NCBI GenBank assembly: GCA_937876315.1
Contig: CALEHQ010000013.1
Span: 1-64,000, forward strand
Direction: 5' to 3'
Length of the DNA: 64,000 nucleotides
From: an uncultured Actinomycetes bacterium
GTDB taxonomy: Bacteria; Actinomycetota; Acidimicrobiia; Acidimicrobiales; Acidimicrobilacustridaceae
The notes beneath the pieces were generated by a model. That model had not been told where the DNA came from, ran no database searches, and saw only the letters and a program-made list of their open reading frames with translations. Below, piece after piece: positions 34,279-43,393 of this stretch. Within the stretch, counting starts at the first letter, position 1. The number at the start of each line of letters is the position of its first letter. A program made the translations under genes and the position numbers.

Positions 34279-35292
34279 ATGCTCGACGAACGCAAAGCCA
34301 CGATCCTGAGGGCGGTGGTCACCGAATACATCGAGACGGCCCAGCCCGTCGGGTCGGGTCACGTAGCGTCATCGGACGAGGTCAACGTTTCTTCCGCAAC
34401 CGTTCGGAACGACATGGCTGCGCTCGAAGCCGAGGGATACCTCGCGCAACCTCACACCAGCGCTGGCCGCATTCCAACCGAAAAGGGCTATCGCTTCTTC
34501 GTCGATCAACTTGGTGGCCCCGGAAAGCTGGGCGTCAGCGAGTCGCAGCAAGTCCGAACATTCTTCAGCCGCACCCATGGCGAAATGGAGCAGATGCTCT
34601 CTGACACGAGCCGACTGCTGTCTTCGTTGACACATTACGCGGCGGTAGTTGTTGGTCCACAGCACGAGGTCGCCACAATTAAGTCGGTGCAGTTGGTGGG
34701 CCTTTCACCGCGTCTTGTTCTCGCAGTTCTCGTTCTCTCAAGCGGTGCAATCGAGAAGCACAGCATCGAACTCGCTGCCGATACTGATGACCTAATTGTG
34801 AATGCAGCGGCTGTTCGACTTTCCACTCTGATCAGCGGACAGACTCTTGCTTCGGCGAGCTCTATCGACAGTCAATCGTTGGACTTGGGTGAGAGCGCAG
34901 ACGTCGCAAACATTCTTCGAGCTGCCCTTGCAGTTCTTGGTGGCGAGCACCGGCATGACGACCAGGTGTTCATTGGCGGCACCTCTGACATGGTTGCCTC
35001 GTTTGATGCCGTCCGTACCGTTTCCGAAATTCTTCGAATCCTCGAGCAGCAACTTGTCGTCGTGAGCCTTCTTGAAGATGTACTCGATCGTGGACTGTCA
35101 GTTGCGATAGGTCGGGAAACCGGAAATGAAGCACTTGCAGATTGTTCAATAGTCGTCGCACCGTACGTAGTCGATGGTGAAACCGCGGGTTCAATCGGAG
35201 TACTCGGCCCAACGCGCATGCACTACGACCAGGCACTTTCGGCAGTGGCGGTTGTTGCCAATCGTCTTGGTCGCACATTGAGCGAAGGCTGA
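34279..35292 (+). CDS. hrcA: Heat-inducible transcription repressor HrcA
   Basis: Represses heat-shock genes by binding CIRCE; 337 residues. The N-terminal winged helix contains ERKATILRAVVTEYIETAQPVGS, then SSATVRNDMAALEAEGYL and HTSAGRIPTEKGYRFFVD, all diagnostic. The GAF-like middle domain and the C-terminal PTRMHYDQALSAV are present. It is first of a cluster hrcA-dnaJ-rsmE-hemW with gaps of 3-4 nt or overlaps. A CIRCE-like site upstream implies autoregulation. Confidence 0.97.
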   Translation: MLDERKATILRAVVTEYIETAQPVGSGHVASSDEVNVSSATVRNDMAALEAEGYLAQPHTSAGRIPTEKGYRFFVDQLGGPGKLGVSESQQVRTFFSRTHGEMEQMLSDTSRLLSSLTHYAAVVVGPQHEVATIKSVQLVGLSPRLVLAVLVLSSGAIEKHSIELAADTDDLIVNAAAVRLSTLISGQTLASASSIDSQSLDLGESADVANILRAALAVLGGEHRHDDQVFIGGTSDMVASFDAVRTVSEILRILEQQLVVVSLLEDVLDRGLSVAIGRETGNEALADCSIVVAPYVVDGETAGSIGVLGPTRMHYDQALSAVAVVANRLGRTLSEG

Positions 35293-35295
35293 TCG

Positions 35296-36414
35296 ATGGC
35301 GGACTACTACGAGCTGCTGGGTGTGAGTCGTGGCGCGACCGCTGACGAAATTAAGCGTGCCTACCGACAGCGGGCGCGTGAGCTTCATCCCGATGCCAAC
35401 CCAGACAACCCCAGTGCTGAAGCGCGGTTCAAAGAAGTTGCGCTTGCATACGAAATCCTTTCGGATCCGCAACGGCGCCAGCAGTACGACATGTATGGCG
35501 AGTCCGGTATGCAGGGAGGTTCTCCCTTCGGTGGCGGTGGCGGTGGCGGTGGACTAGGCGACATCTTCGACATGTTCTTCAACGGTGGATCGCCGTTTGG
35601 CAGCGGTGGCGGTGGACCCAGCGGTCCGCCCCGCGGCGCCGATGTCGAGGCCGTTATCGATATCGACTTTGCTGACGCGGTGTTTGGCTGCGAGGCCTCC
35701 GTATCGGTTCGCACCGCGGTGACCTGCGCTGAATGCGACGGCACTGGCGCTGATACTGGCAGCGGGCCAGTGACCTGCCCCGAGTGCGGGGGAGCGGGAC
35801 AAGTTCGACGAGTTCGCCAATCAATTCTTGGCCAGATGGTTACTGCTGGGCCGTGCGGTCGGTGCAGCGGGTTTGGCACGATCATCGAGCGTCCTTGTTC
35901 TGGATGTGCTGGCGAAGGTCGTCATTTAGATGAGTGCGAATACACCGTCGACGTGCCTGCAGGGGTGGATACTGGTCAGACGCTGCGACTGTCTGGACGC
36001 GGCGCAGTGGGGCCACGGAATGGGTCCTCGGGGGATCTGTATGTGCACATCCGCGTTGCCGCCGACGAACGGTTCATTCGGCGTGACGATGATCTCATTT
36101 ACGAACTCGCTGTCGCGTTTACTCAGGCAGCCCTTGGCGCTCAGATCACGATTGAAACACTTGATGGTGACGAGCTCATCCCGGTTGACCCAGGAACAGC
36201 CTCCGGAGACGTCATCCGGTTCCGGGGCAAAGGCGTTCCTCATCTCCAGGGACGGGGACGCGGCGACTTGTTGGTTCGACTTGTCGTGGAAACGCCGAGC
36301 GATCTCGACGATGAACAACGGTCCCTTCTCGAGAAGTTGGCGACGCTGCGTGGCGAAGAGATTGATCCGCCTGAACATGGGTTGATGTCGAAGCTTCGCG
36401 GGGCATTCAAATAG
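35296..36414 (+). CDS. dnaJ: Chaperone protein DnaJ
   Basis: Hsp40 co-chaperone of DnaK; 372 residues. The J domain at 1-70 carries HPD at 31-33. A Gly/Phe-rich stretch at ~74-115 ([13 protein letters not shown]) follows. The zinc domain begins with CAEC at 144-147 and has four CxxCxGxG-type repeats ([32 protein letters not shown]). The substrate-binding C-terminal domains are complete. dnaK and grpE are not in the window, as expected for the hrcA-linked second dnaJ of Actinobacteria. Confidence 0.97.
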   Translation: MADYYELLGVSRGATADEIKRAYRQRARELHPDANPDNPSAEARFKEVALAYEILSDPQRRQQYDMYGESGMQGGSPFGGGGGGGGLGDIFDMFFNGGSPFGSGGGGPSGPPRGADVEAVIDIDFADAVFGCEASVSVRTAVTCAECDGTGADTGSGPVTCPECGGAGQVRRVRQSILGQMVTAGPCGRCSGFGTIIERPCSGCAGEGRHLDECEYTVDVPAGVDTGQTLRLSGRGAVGPRNGSSGDLYVHIRVAADERFIRRDDDLIYELAVAFTQAALGAQITIETLDGDELIPVDPGTASGDVIRFRGKGVPHLQGRGRGDLLVRLVVETPSDLDDEQRSLLEKLATLRGEEIDPPEHGLMSKLRGAFK

Positions 36415-36418
36415 CGCT

Positions 36419-37123
36419 ATGGCTCTCGATGCGGCTGACCTCCCAGCGAAACCGGGCGGAACTGCGCCTCATGTGATTGTTGACGAGATCGATCATCCAG
36501 TCATGTGTGCCGAAGACGTTCACCATCTCGCGAAAGTTCGGCGTTTGCGAAGTGGCGACCTCGTTAGCGCCACCGACGGGAGCGGCTCATGGCGCTGGTG
36601 TGCATTCGTAGACGCAGCGCTCACGGTCGTCGGAGATGTTTCCGTTGAACCTGCGCCAAGTCACAGACTGACTGTCGGCTTTGCGCTTGTGAAGGGGAGT
36701 AAGCCAGAGCTGGTCGTCCAGAAACTCACTGAACTGGGGATTGACACAATTATTCCCTTCATTGCTGAACGATCCGTTGTCCGGTGGGACGATGCGAAGA
36801 CTGAACGTCAAGGTGAACGACTGACCAAGGTTGCTCGAGATGCCGCAATGCAATCGAGACGAGTGTGGCTGCCAACAGTGGCGCCAGTTGCTCGTTTGAG
36901 TGATCTCATTTCGTTCGAAGGTGTAGTACGCGCAGATCGCGATGGCAGCGCACTCTCTTCGGCTAACACAACGGTCTTGATTGGTCCCGAGGGCGGCTGG
37001 TCGCCGGCCGAGGTCGGCGCAACGCCCGTTGTGGGCTTGGGGCACACAGTTCTACGAGCCGAGACAGCGGCAATTTCTGCTGCAACGTTGATGGTGGCGT
37101 TGCGCGACGGGCGTGTCTCGTGA
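36419..37123 (+). CDS. rsmE: 16S rRNA (uracil1498-N3)-methyltransferase
   Basis: SPOUT-fold methyltransferase of 234 residues modifying 16S rRNA U1498. Motifs are HHLAKVRRLRSGDLVSATDGSG in the PUA-like N-terminus, LVQKLTELGIDTI-type (LVVQKLTELGIDTIIPF), and the SAM knot IGPEGGWSPAEV and LGHTVLRAETAAISA. It often follows dnaJ, as here. The stop overlaps the hemW GTG by 4 nt. Confidence 0.95.
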   Translation: MALDAADLPAKPGGTAPHVIVDEIDHPVMCAEDVHHLAKVRRLRSGDLVSATDGSGSWRWCAFVDAALTVVGDVSVEPAPSHRLTVGFALVKGSKPELVVQKLTELGIDTIIPFIAERSVVRWDDAKTERQGERLTKVARDAAMQSRRVWLPTVAPVARLSDLISFEGVVRADRDGSALSSANTTVLIGPEGGWSPAEVGATPVVGLGHTVLRAETAAISAATLMVALRDGRVS

Positions 37124-38190
37124 CCGCACCGTTTGGGGTGTATCTCCATATCCCGTTTTGTTCTCGACGTTGCGACTACTGCGCCTTTGCAACATGGAGC
37201 GACCGGCACCACCTTCACGACGAGTACCTCGACGCTCTCTCCGCTGAGATTGCTCGTGAAGTCGAACGGGGACTACCAGTGGCGTCTTCGGTCTTTGTTG
37301 GAGGCGGCACTCCCTCTTTGGTTGATCCAGTCCGGCTCGCCAACATCGTTTCTTCGATACCCGTTACGGCCGGCGCTGAGATCACGATTGAATGCAATCC
37401 GGAATCGGTGACTGACACCCATATCGCTTCCTATGTTGGTGCTGGCGTTGATCGCCTTTCGTTTGGTGTCCAATCACTCTCTGCTGAGGTTCTCGTTTCG
37501 TTGGGGCGCGATCACAATCCCGACACTGTTACCGAAGCGGTTGCTCTCGCAAGAGCAGGCGGGATTGAGCGATTGAACCTCGACCTCATCTACGGCGGAG
37601 CTGGTGAGTCGATCGCCGATTGGCAACACACCATCGAACAGGTTATTGCGTTGGACCCTGATCATGTAAGTGCGTACGCGTTGACGGTCGAGGCCGGAAC
37701 GCCACTAGCTGATGACCCATCCCGTCACCCGGAAGATGATGACCAGGCCGATAAGTATCTCCTCGCTGACTCTCTCCTCACCTCTGCGGGCTTCATCAAT
37801 TACGAGATCTCCAATTGGTCAAAACCTGAACAGGAATGCGCTCACAACCTTCTGTATTGGAGACAGGGCAACTACCGGGGATTTGGTTGCGCTGCCCATT
37901 CCCACCAAGACGGCCGGCGCTGGTGGAACGTGCGAACTCCCGATCGATATATCGATCTGATCACCTCCAATGGGACTGTCGAAGCCTCTGCAGAAGAGTT
38001 GGACTCGTCACGCCAGCGAATTGAAGGTCTGCAACTTTCTCTACGAACCCGTGAAGGCGTACCTCGCAGTTCTCTGTCAGATGCCGACATCAATCTTCTT
38101 GACCCGCTCATTGTTGTCACGGAAGACATCATCACTCTGACGACCGAGGGCCGCCTCCTCGCCAACGAAGTCGCAGTCAGGTTGCGCTAG
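37120..38190 (+). CDS. hemW: HemW-like radical SAM protein
   Basis: Radical SAM enzyme long annotated as oxygen-independent coproporphyrinogen oxidase; true HemW members act as heme chaperones. The 356-residue product has VYLHIPFCSRRCDYCAF with cluster ligands C14, C18 and C21 (CX3CX2C), GGGTPSL, ITIECNPESVT and FGVQSLSAEVL. The short N-terminus lacking the residues of bona fide HemN supports HemW. GTG start overlaps rsmE. Confidence 0.92.
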   Translation: MTAPFGVYLHIPFCSRRCDYCAFATWSDRHHLHDEYLDALSAEIAREVERGLPVASSVFVGGGTPSLVDPVRLANIVSSIPVTAGAEITIECNPESVTDTHIASYVGAGVDRLSFGVQSLSAEVLVSLGRDHNPDTVTEAVALARAGGIERLNLDLIYGGAGESIADWQHTIEQVIALDPDHVSAYALTVEAGTPLADDPSRHPEDDDQADKYLLADSLLTSAGFINYEISNWSKPEQECAHNLLYWRQGNYRGFGCAAHSHQDGRRWWNVRTPDRYIDLITSNGTVEASAEELDSSRQRIEGLQLSLRTREGVPRSSLSDADINLLDPLIVVTEDIITLTTEGRLLANEVAVRLR

Positions 38191-38193
38191 ATC

Positions 38194-38838
38194 ATGGCCG
38201 AACGATCTCACTACGAGACACTTGGAGTCGCCCGTAACGCTGACCGCGAAACCATTCGTCGGGCCTATCTTGCGATAGCGAGAGCCACTCATCCCGATCG
38301 GCAGTCGGCAGGATCGGTGCAGCGTTCTGATGCTGAATCGCGGATCCGAGCTGCGAACGCGGCGTGGAACACCCTTGGAGATCAGGCGAAACGTCAGGAG
38401 TATGACCGCACGCTTCCGGACCCGGTTCGGTCCCAGGCTCCGAAACCCACACAGCCGAATCTCACTGACTCCCGACCAGCGCCGCCATCGGGAATTGTTG
38501 TTTCTGCTCAAACGGCGTCGCTTTGGAAGTGGGCGCCGGTTGCGGCTGGCGTGCTGATCGGATTGGTGCTGCTGATCGGTAGCGCGTATGCAACATCGCA
38601 GGATTCGTCGTCCACCGGAACGACGATGCCAGCAACCGCAGCGAGATATACCCCTGGGTCCTGCGTAGTAATTCTTGCCGGCGATTTCGGAAAGAATGCT
38701 CAACCAGTGGACTGCACTCAGCGGTTTTCGAGCACCGTGAATTCGCAGGTTGATTCACCGCGTCCGTGTCCACCGCTGACCGTTGCTGTGCCCCTCGCCG
38801 ATGGAAAGACCACCTTGTGTCTCGTGGGTGCGCCGTAG
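38194..38838 (+). CDS. J-domain protein with one membrane segment and outside cysteine domain
   Basis: A 214-residue protein. The N-terminal J domain (HYETLGVARNADRETIRRAYL; HPD at 33-35) faces the cytoplasm. A Pro-rich linker, a membrane segment at about 114-133 and an outside domain of ~80 residues with four cysteines (157, 174, 192, 209) follow; the cysteines could form two disulfides. It starts 3 nt after hemW. It presumably recruits DnaK to the membrane; the sensed signal or client is unknown. Confidence 0.8.
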   Translation: MAERSHYETLGVARNADRETIRRAYLAIARATHPDRQSAGSVQRSDAESRIRAANAAWNTLGDQAKRQEYDRTLPDPVRSQAPKPTQPNLTDSRPAPPSGIVVSAQTASLWKWAPVAAGVLIGLVLLIGSAYATSQDSSSTGTTMPATAARYTPGSCVVILAGDFGKNAQPVDCTQRFSSTVNSQVDSPRPCPPLTVAVPLADGKTTLCLVGAP

Positions 38839-38876
38839 TCCGATCCTCGTTGCCGATGGTTCAGGTTTGCCGTTGG

Positions 38877-38907
38877 TTGACTCTCCGAATGCATGCCAAT
38901 ATCGGAG
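38877..38907 (+). promoter_or_regulatory. Predicted promoter with operator-like dyad for the enoyl-CoA hydratase gene
   Basis: TTGACT (38877-38882), 17 nt, TATCGG (38900-38905). An inverted repeat CTCCGA-N13-TCGGAG (38883-38907) starts right after the -35 and overlaps the -10, a position suited to a TetR- or GntR-type repressor. Confidence 0.45.
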
Positions 38908-38927
38908 CAGCACTCAGGGGGAGAGCC

Positions 38928-39764
38928 ATGACCTACGAACGAATCATCGTTGATGAACCAGCGCCGATGGTGCGACGCATCACATTGAATAATCCCGACA
39001 AACGCAATCCGCTTGGGGCCACCATGCGTCGAGAGATTATGCACGCGCTTCGCGCCCACGATGTCGACGACAGTGTTCGCGTCACCATCATTCGCGGTGC
39101 TGGGAAATGTTTTTCGGCCGGGTATGACCTTGCAGGCAGTCCAACAGATGGCGAGCCGCCTGCGTACCAGTCTGCAGATGGCCTCGGTTCGTACCCACGT
39201 GAAGTCACAGAAACGTGGATGAGCATTTGGGATCTAGCGAAACCCGTCATTGCGCAGATTCATTCCTATTGTCTCGCTGGCGGCACGGAACTCGCGACAG
39301 GTTGCGACCTTGTGTACGTGGCCGATGATGCTCGTATTGGTTATCCCGCTGTTCGCTTTGGAACTCCTGACATGCAATGGCATGCATGGCTCCTTGGACC
39401 GAAACTCGGAATGGAGCTCATGTTGACCGGCGACTGGATCAGTGGAGTAGAAGCTGCACAATCAGGATTCGCAACTCGCTCGTATCCGGCTGAGGAGCTG
39501 GAGGCACAGGTTCTCGAGAAGGCAAAGCGCATAGCGATGATTCCAACTGATATCGCACAGATCAATAAGAGAACCGTGCATCGCGGTATGGCGGTTATGG
39601 GTTTTCCGACGGCTATTCGTCAAGGCACGGAACTCTGCGCCCTCACGATGGGAACAGAGACCTTCCAAGCGTTCATCGCCGAAAAGGACTCAGAGGGTGG
39701 TCTCACAGGCGCACTCTCGAAGCGAGATGCGAAGTTCGGTGACTACCGGACCTCGGAAAGTTAA
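38928..39764 (+). CDS. Enoyl-CoA hydratase/isomerase family protein
   Basis: Crotonase-fold enzyme of 278 residues. Oxyanion-hole segments are GKCFSAGYDL and CLAGGTELATGCDL; RITLNNPDKRNPLG is the typical N-terminal motif. ATG 38928 has a strong GGGGGAGAG Shine-Dalgarno sequence; the frame is open to 38766 but the extra 54 residues are not family-like. A glutamate pair of classical hydratases is not obvious (the second site reads FGTPDMQWH), so the exact reaction is uncertain. It is isolated, with no other beta-oxidation genes nearby. Confidence 0.83.
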   Translation: MTYERIIVDEPAPMVRRITLNNPDKRNPLGATMRREIMHALRAHDVDDSVRVTIIRGAGKCFSAGYDLAGSPTDGEPPAYQSADGLGSYPREVTETWMSIWDLAKPVIAQIHSYCLAGGTELATGCDLVYVADDARIGYPAVRFGTPDMQWHAWLLGPKLGMELMLTGDWISGVEAAQSGFATRSYPAEELEAQVLEKAKRIAMIPTDIAQINKRTVHRGMAVMGFPTAIRQGTELCALTMGTETFQAFIAEKDSEGGLTGALSKRDAKFGDYRTSES

Positions 39765-39878
39765 CGACTCAGGAATTCGAGGAGTTCGCCTCGCTTCGCT
39801 GCCTCGGTCCGATATGGAGAGTCGTGAGCACGAGTGCAATTGCCAAAGATGTCGAGAGATGTAAGACACCGACCGGCC

Positions 39879-39942
39879 TTGACAGATCGCTATCTCTGGG
39901 TCACATTTGCCGGAAAGAGCGCACTTGGTTAGTCACCTAACC
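39879..39942 (+). promoter_or_regulatory. Possible promoter and palindrome upstream of nfeD
   Basis: In the 257-nt gap 39765-40021, a consensus TTGACA (39879-39884) has only a weak -10 (TCACAT at 16 nt). A perfect dyad GGTTAG-TCAC-CTAACC (39927-39942) is followed by CTCTCATTTTTG, so it may be a weak terminator or an operator. No gene is seen in the gap. Confidence 0.4.
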
Positions 39943-40021
39943 CTCTCATTTTTGTACGTTGTCGGAATTCCTGACGATTGAGCGGAGTAGGCCGATAGGG
40001 TCTTGCCAAGGAGAAGCCTTG

Positions 40022-40579
40022 ATGGACTCAATCTCATGGCAGTGGATCTGGCTGGCGCTCGGTATCGCTCTGTTGATAACCGAGGTCGCTACCACCGCCC
40101 TCGTGGTGCTCCCGCTTGCCATTGGCGCCTTTGCAGCCGCAACGATCGCCTTCTTTGGTGGACCGGTCGATCTGCAATTTGTCTCAGCCGCCGTGGTGTC
40201 GGTGTTGAGCTTCGCTGCAATAAGGCCACTCGCCGCCAGAGTAAACAAGGCCGGTCAAGTTGAGGGGATCGGTGCTCACCGCTTGACCAATGCCCGGGGT
40301 GTGGCACTGAGCGATATCGATCGCAGTGGAACCGGGATGGTGCAGATCGCGGGCGAGCAGTGGCACGGGGCCACCGTCGACGACGTCGTCATTGCCGAGG
40401 GTACCGACGTGCGGATCATCCGGGTTGAAGGATCCAAGGTGATGGTTGCGCCCTTTAGTAAGTCCACCGACGAACGTACGGCCGCATCGAGCGATGAGAT
40501 CACCAGCGACGCGCCTAAACGTATCGATTCAGACATTGACACGACAATCAACGAAGAACCAACTGAGGAGCAACAATGA
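40022..40579 (+). CDS. NfeD-like membrane protein
   Basis: A 185-residue protein of the NfeD family. Membrane segments lie in the first ~70 residues ([30 protein letters not shown], split), then a small OB-fold beta domain ([27 protein letters not shown], split) and a charged disordered tail. ATG 40022 has AAGGAG 8 nt upstream. It overlaps the SPFH gene by 4 nt; NfeD and SPFH/stomatin proteins are classic membrane partners. Confidence 0.9.
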   Translation: MDSISWQWIWLALGIALLITEVATTALVVLPLAIGAFAAATIAFFGGPVDLQFVSAAVVSVLSFAAIRPLAARVNKAGQVEGIGAHRLTNARGVALSDIDRSGTGMVQIAGEQWHGATVDDVVIAEGTDVRIIRVEGSKVMVAPFSKSTDERTAASSDEITSDAPKRIDSDIDTTINEEPTEEQQ

Positions 40580-41619
40580 GTACTCCCATAGTCGCAATTG
40601 CCGTCGTAGCCCTAGCCGTCGTGATGATCTACCTGCTGGCCGGGGTTCGCATCGTCCGCCCCTACCAAAAGGGCATCGTTGAGATTCTGGGCCGCTATCG
40701 CGAAACGGTGGACCCTGGTTTGAGGCTCATCCTGCCAGCCTTTTTCAAACTACGTATCGTTGACATGCGCGAGCAGGTTGTAGATGTGCCTCCCCAAGAA
40801 GTCATTACCAAAGACAACGTTGTGGTGGCCGTTGATGCCGTCGTGTATTACGAACCCACCGACCCACAGCGACTTGTGTACAACGTGGCCGACTTCATGA
40901 TGGCTATCACGAAGTTGGCCCAGACAAACCTGCGAAATCTGATTGGTGATATGGACTTGGACTCAGCACTCACGTCACGGGACCAGATCAACACCACATT
41001 GCGCAACATTCTCGACGAGGCCACTGACAAGTGGGGTGTGCGGGTAGGACGTGTCGAGATCCAGCGCATCGACCCACCGGTCGACGTGATGAATGCCATG
41101 CATGAGCAGATGAAGGCCGAGCGGACTCGACGTGCGGTGGTGACACAGGCTGATGGCCAGCGTGAGGCAGCTATCGCACGGGCTGAGGGCGAGAAGCGCT
41201 CAGCCATTCTCACTGCCGAGGGCTTGCGCGAGCGTCAGATTCTTGAAGCCCAGGGCGAGGCCGATGCCATCCGGGCCGTCGCCGATGCCGAGTCCTTCCG
41301 ACTGCGCACGGTGGCTGACGGCGAGGCTGACGCCGTGACGTCGGTGTACGGCGCCATCAAGGCTGCCGCTCCCAACAATGAGGTCATTGCTATCAAGTAC
41401 ATCGAAGCCTTACGGTTCATCGCCGACGGCCGGGCAACCAAGATTTTCCTGCCCACTGAGACCGCCGGTGTGATGGGATCAATCGCCGGGATCGCAGAGC
41501 TGTTCGCATCCAGTGTCGACGATCAAGACAGCGGGCAAGCGGGCGCCGACTCGGTCAGCGCCTCGGGGGATGGGTCGGTGCTTACCGGCGCCGAGATTGC
41601 GGAGCCAGATCCGAGCTAG
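40576..41619 (+). CDS. SPFH/band 7 (stomatin-like) protein
   Basis: A 347-residue membrane-anchored SPFH protein of the QmcA/stomatin type. One N-terminal membrane helix ([18 protein letters not shown]) is followed by the SPFH domain ([30 protein letters not shown], split; [24 protein letters not shown]). A long coiled coil is rich in Ala, Glu and Arg ([22 protein letters not shown], split). It forms oligomeric membrane scaffolds and works with NfeD. Codon use leans to CTG, like the trk genes. Confidence 0.93.
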   Translation: MSTPIVAIAVVALAVVMIYLLAGVRIVRPYQKGIVEILGRYRETVDPGLRLILPAFFKLRIVDMREQVVDVPPQEVITKDNVVVAVDAVVYYEPTDPQRLVYNVADFMMAITKLAQTNLRNLIGDMDLDSALTSRDQINTTLRNILDEATDKWGVRVGRVEIQRIDPPVDVMNAMHEQMKAERTRRAVVTQADGQREAAIARAEGEKRSAILTAEGLRERQILEAQGEADAIRAVADAESFRLRTVADGEADAVTSVYGAIKAAAPNNEVIAIKYIEALRFIADGRATKIFLPTETAGVMGSIAGIAELFASSVDDQDSGQAGADSVSASGDGSVLTGAEIAEPDPS

Positions 41620-41689
41620 CGGTCGAGCGGAGGGTCAGGATCTTGAGCGTTCCCGTCCGTTCACTCCACTATCAGCGTTAAGGGCGATC

Positions 41690-41695
41690 TATCCT
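41690..41695 (+). promoter_or_regulatory. Predicted -10 box for the small orphan ORF (leaderless)
   Basis: TATCCT ends 7 nt before TTG 41703, the same layout as the other leaderless units in the window. Confidence 0.35.
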
Positions 41696-41702
41696 CGCCA
41701 GA

Positions 41703-41963
41703 TTGTGCATCCATTACCCGCTCATCTCCGGCAATGTTGGAGACGAACTTCATTCAGCCGTGTTGTCGGAGCTTGATTGTGGATGGCCACTGCTCGTTAC
41801 GGTGCCCGAGCGGTGTGGACATCTACTACCGAGTGAAGATGACCACGTCGCAGAATTGTTTTACGGGACAGCGCGTGATGCAGTAGTGAAAAGCGCCGAA
41901 CGCGTTGCGACAGTGACACCTGTTCGCGGGCCTCGAGAGCTAGCTGCGGAAGAGTTCGGATGA
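41703..41963 (+). CDS. Hypothetical protein, 86 residues
   Basis: I do not recognise it. The soluble-looking product reads MCIHYPLISGNVGDELHSAV, then SELDCGWPLLVTVPERCGHLL and an acidic C-terminus with DDHVAELFYGTARDAVVKSAERVA. No membrane segment or signal peptide is seen. Support for a real gene is the -10 box at the leaderless distance, a plausible amino acid composition and the absence of any competing gene between the SPFH protein and tRNA-Val. The TTG start is unusual; a later in-frame start cannot be excluded. Confidence 0.45.
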   Translation: MCIHYPLISGNVGDELHSAVLSELDCGWPLLVTVPERCGHLLPSEDDHVAELFYGTARDAVVKSAERVATVTPVRGPRELAAEEFG

Positions 41964-41998
41964 ATGTGGGACGAAGTGCGGTTTGTTGCCGACATACA

Positions 41999-42031
41999 AA
42001 CGAGGGACTGACGCGATGGCAGTCCCTCGTT
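41999..42031 (-). terminator. Terminator of tRNA-Val
   Basis: AACGAGGGACTG and CAGTCCCTCGTT form a perfect 12-bp stem around a 9-nt loop just downstream of the tRNA. On the minus strand TGTATGT follows. Confidence 0.7.
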
Positions 42032-42040
42032 GTGGATTCC

Positions 42041-42117
42041 TGGTGGGCGATACTGGACTCGAACCAGCGACCCCTGCCGTGTGAAGGCAGTGCTCTAGCC
42101 AACTGAGCTAATCGCCC
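42041..42117 (-). tRNA. tRNA-Val (anticodon CAC), CCA encoded
   Basis: On the minus strand GGGCGATTAGCTCAGTTGG ... GGTTCGAGTCC ... ATCGCCCACCA. Acceptor GGGCGAT/ATCGCCC is perfect. The anticodon stem CTGCC/GGCAG encloses TTCACAC, giving CAC for the valine codon GTG. The 3' CCA is genomically encoded. Confidence 0.95.
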
Positions 42118-42128
42118 TGAGTCGGGAG

Positions 42129-42134
42129 ATGGTA
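42129..42134 (-). promoter_or_regulatory. Predicted -10 box of tRNA-Val
   Basis: On the minus strand TACCAT ends 11 nt before the tRNA 5' end. No good -35 is seen. The rest of 42135-42251 holds the leader of the next plus-strand gene, with TAAGAT near 42195 as its possible -10. Confidence 0.4.
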
Positions 42135-42251
42135 GCCGAACCGCTTGTGCGCTCCATATCCGAGCGCGAGTCCTTAGGGCTGCTGTCGGCGTTCTAAGAT
42201 TCCACCTTCTGCACCACCCGGTGTACCCAACTTCGACTTAGTGGAGATCCA

Positions 42252-43370
42252 ATGCCGATTCCTGCCGACGAGTTCCCGCTGCACCAAGCCCCGTATTCGC
42301 TTGCTCACGCCGCTTCAAGCGATCGCAATTTTTACGACCGCTCGTATTGGAACGCGCATGATCGCTCTGGCGAGGTTTTTCTCATTACAGGACTCGGTCA
42401 GTACCCCAATCTTGGCGTGACTGATGCGTTCGCATGCATTCGCCGCGGCGATCTCCAACACACAATCCGTATGTCGGATGTTCTGGGTGCTGATCGCATG
42501 AATCAGCAGGTGGGTCCCTACCGCATCGAAGTGATCGATCCTCTGAACGAACTTCGTATTACGTGCGCTGGCAAGGAGCAGGAATTCGAACTTGATCTGC
42601 ACTGGCGTGGTTCGTTCCCAGCGGTTGACGAATCTCCACACGTTTCGCGCAACGGCGCAAAGATCATTCTCGACGCTCAGCGTTTCGCTCAGGTTGGCAC
42701 CTGGGAAGGGTTCATTCGGGTGAAGGGTGAAGAGATCCTCGTTGATCCTGGGACTTGGGTCGGCACTCGCGATCGCTCATGGGGTATTCGCCCCGTTGGC
42801 GAGCCGGAACCCGCGGGTCGTTGGGTAGCCGAACCCGAGGTCGATGGTGGCTTCTACTGGATTTATGTCCCGCTTCGTTTCGACGATTTCGCTCTTGTGT
42901 TTATTGCCCAGGAAAATGGGGATGGCCTTCGAACGCTGAACGATGCGTTGCGCGTATGGCCCGATGGTCGCGTCGAACCGCTGGGGTACCCAAAGTACGA
43001 CATCAACTATCGATCAGGCACTCGTATCCCGGAGTCAGCGACGATCACTGCTCAGGCAGCCGATGGTTCACCTTTGGTGGTCGAGGTCGAATGTCTTGGG
43101 CATGTTGCGTTGTCAGCGGGGTGCGGTTACGGGCCGGATCCGCAGTGGACGCACGGCGTATGGCGCGGACGCGACTGGATCGAAACGGCAACCTATGACC
43201 TCACAGATCAGTCCGACCCCGGAATCCTGATCGCTACGCAGTACAGCATCCTCGATCACGTTGGAAAAGCAACACTGGACGGCAAGTTCGGTTACGGACT
43301 GTTCGAACATGCCTGCGCAGGACGTCACACGCCATCAGGATTCGCTAACGGCGGATCGATGGCTCCTTGA
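42252..43370 (+). CDS. DUF7064/AttH-like beta-barrel protein
   Basis: A 372-residue protein with no signal peptide or membrane segment and many beta-prone aromatic repeats (NFYDRSYWNAHDRSGEVFLITGLGQYPN, split; GTWVGTRDRSWGIRPVGEP; GGFYWIYVPLRFDDFALVFIAQE). This pattern resembles the two-domain lipocalin-like AttH/hydroxyneurosporene-synthase group and the DUF7065-DUF7064 proteins common in actinobacteria, often near lipid or steroid genes. Function unknown. The start has a GGAG 6 nt upstream. It is convergent with trpS. Confidence 0.7.
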   Translation: MPIPADEFPLHQAPYSLAHAASSDRNFYDRSYWNAHDRSGEVFLITGLGQYPNLGVTDAFACIRRGDLQHTIRMSDVLGADRMNQQVGPYRIEVIDPLNELRITCAGKEQEFELDLHWRGSFPAVDESPHVSRNGAKIILDAQRFAQVGTWEGFIRVKGEEILVDPGTWVGTRDRSWGIRPVGEPEPAGRWVAEPEVDGGFYWIYVPLRFDDFALVFIAQENGDGLRTLNDALRVWPDGRVEPLGYPKYDINYRSGTRIPESATITAQAADGSPLVVEVECLGHVALSAGCGYGPDPQWTHGVWRGRDWIETATYDLTDQSDPGILIATQYSILDHVGKATLDGKFGYGLFEHACAGRHTPSGFANGGSMAP

Positions 43371-43393
43371 GTCAGAAACAACCTCTCGAGCGT

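Noticed and set aside
35520-35640. Glycine codon tandem repeats (GGTGGC units) in dnaJ
   Set aside because: They encode the normal Gly/Phe-rich region of DnaJ.
39927-39942. IdeR/DtxR iron box reading of GGTTAG-TCAC-CTAACC
   Set aside because: The half-sites look similar, but the 4-nt centre does not fit the 19-bp iron-box spacing, so only a generic palindrome is reported.
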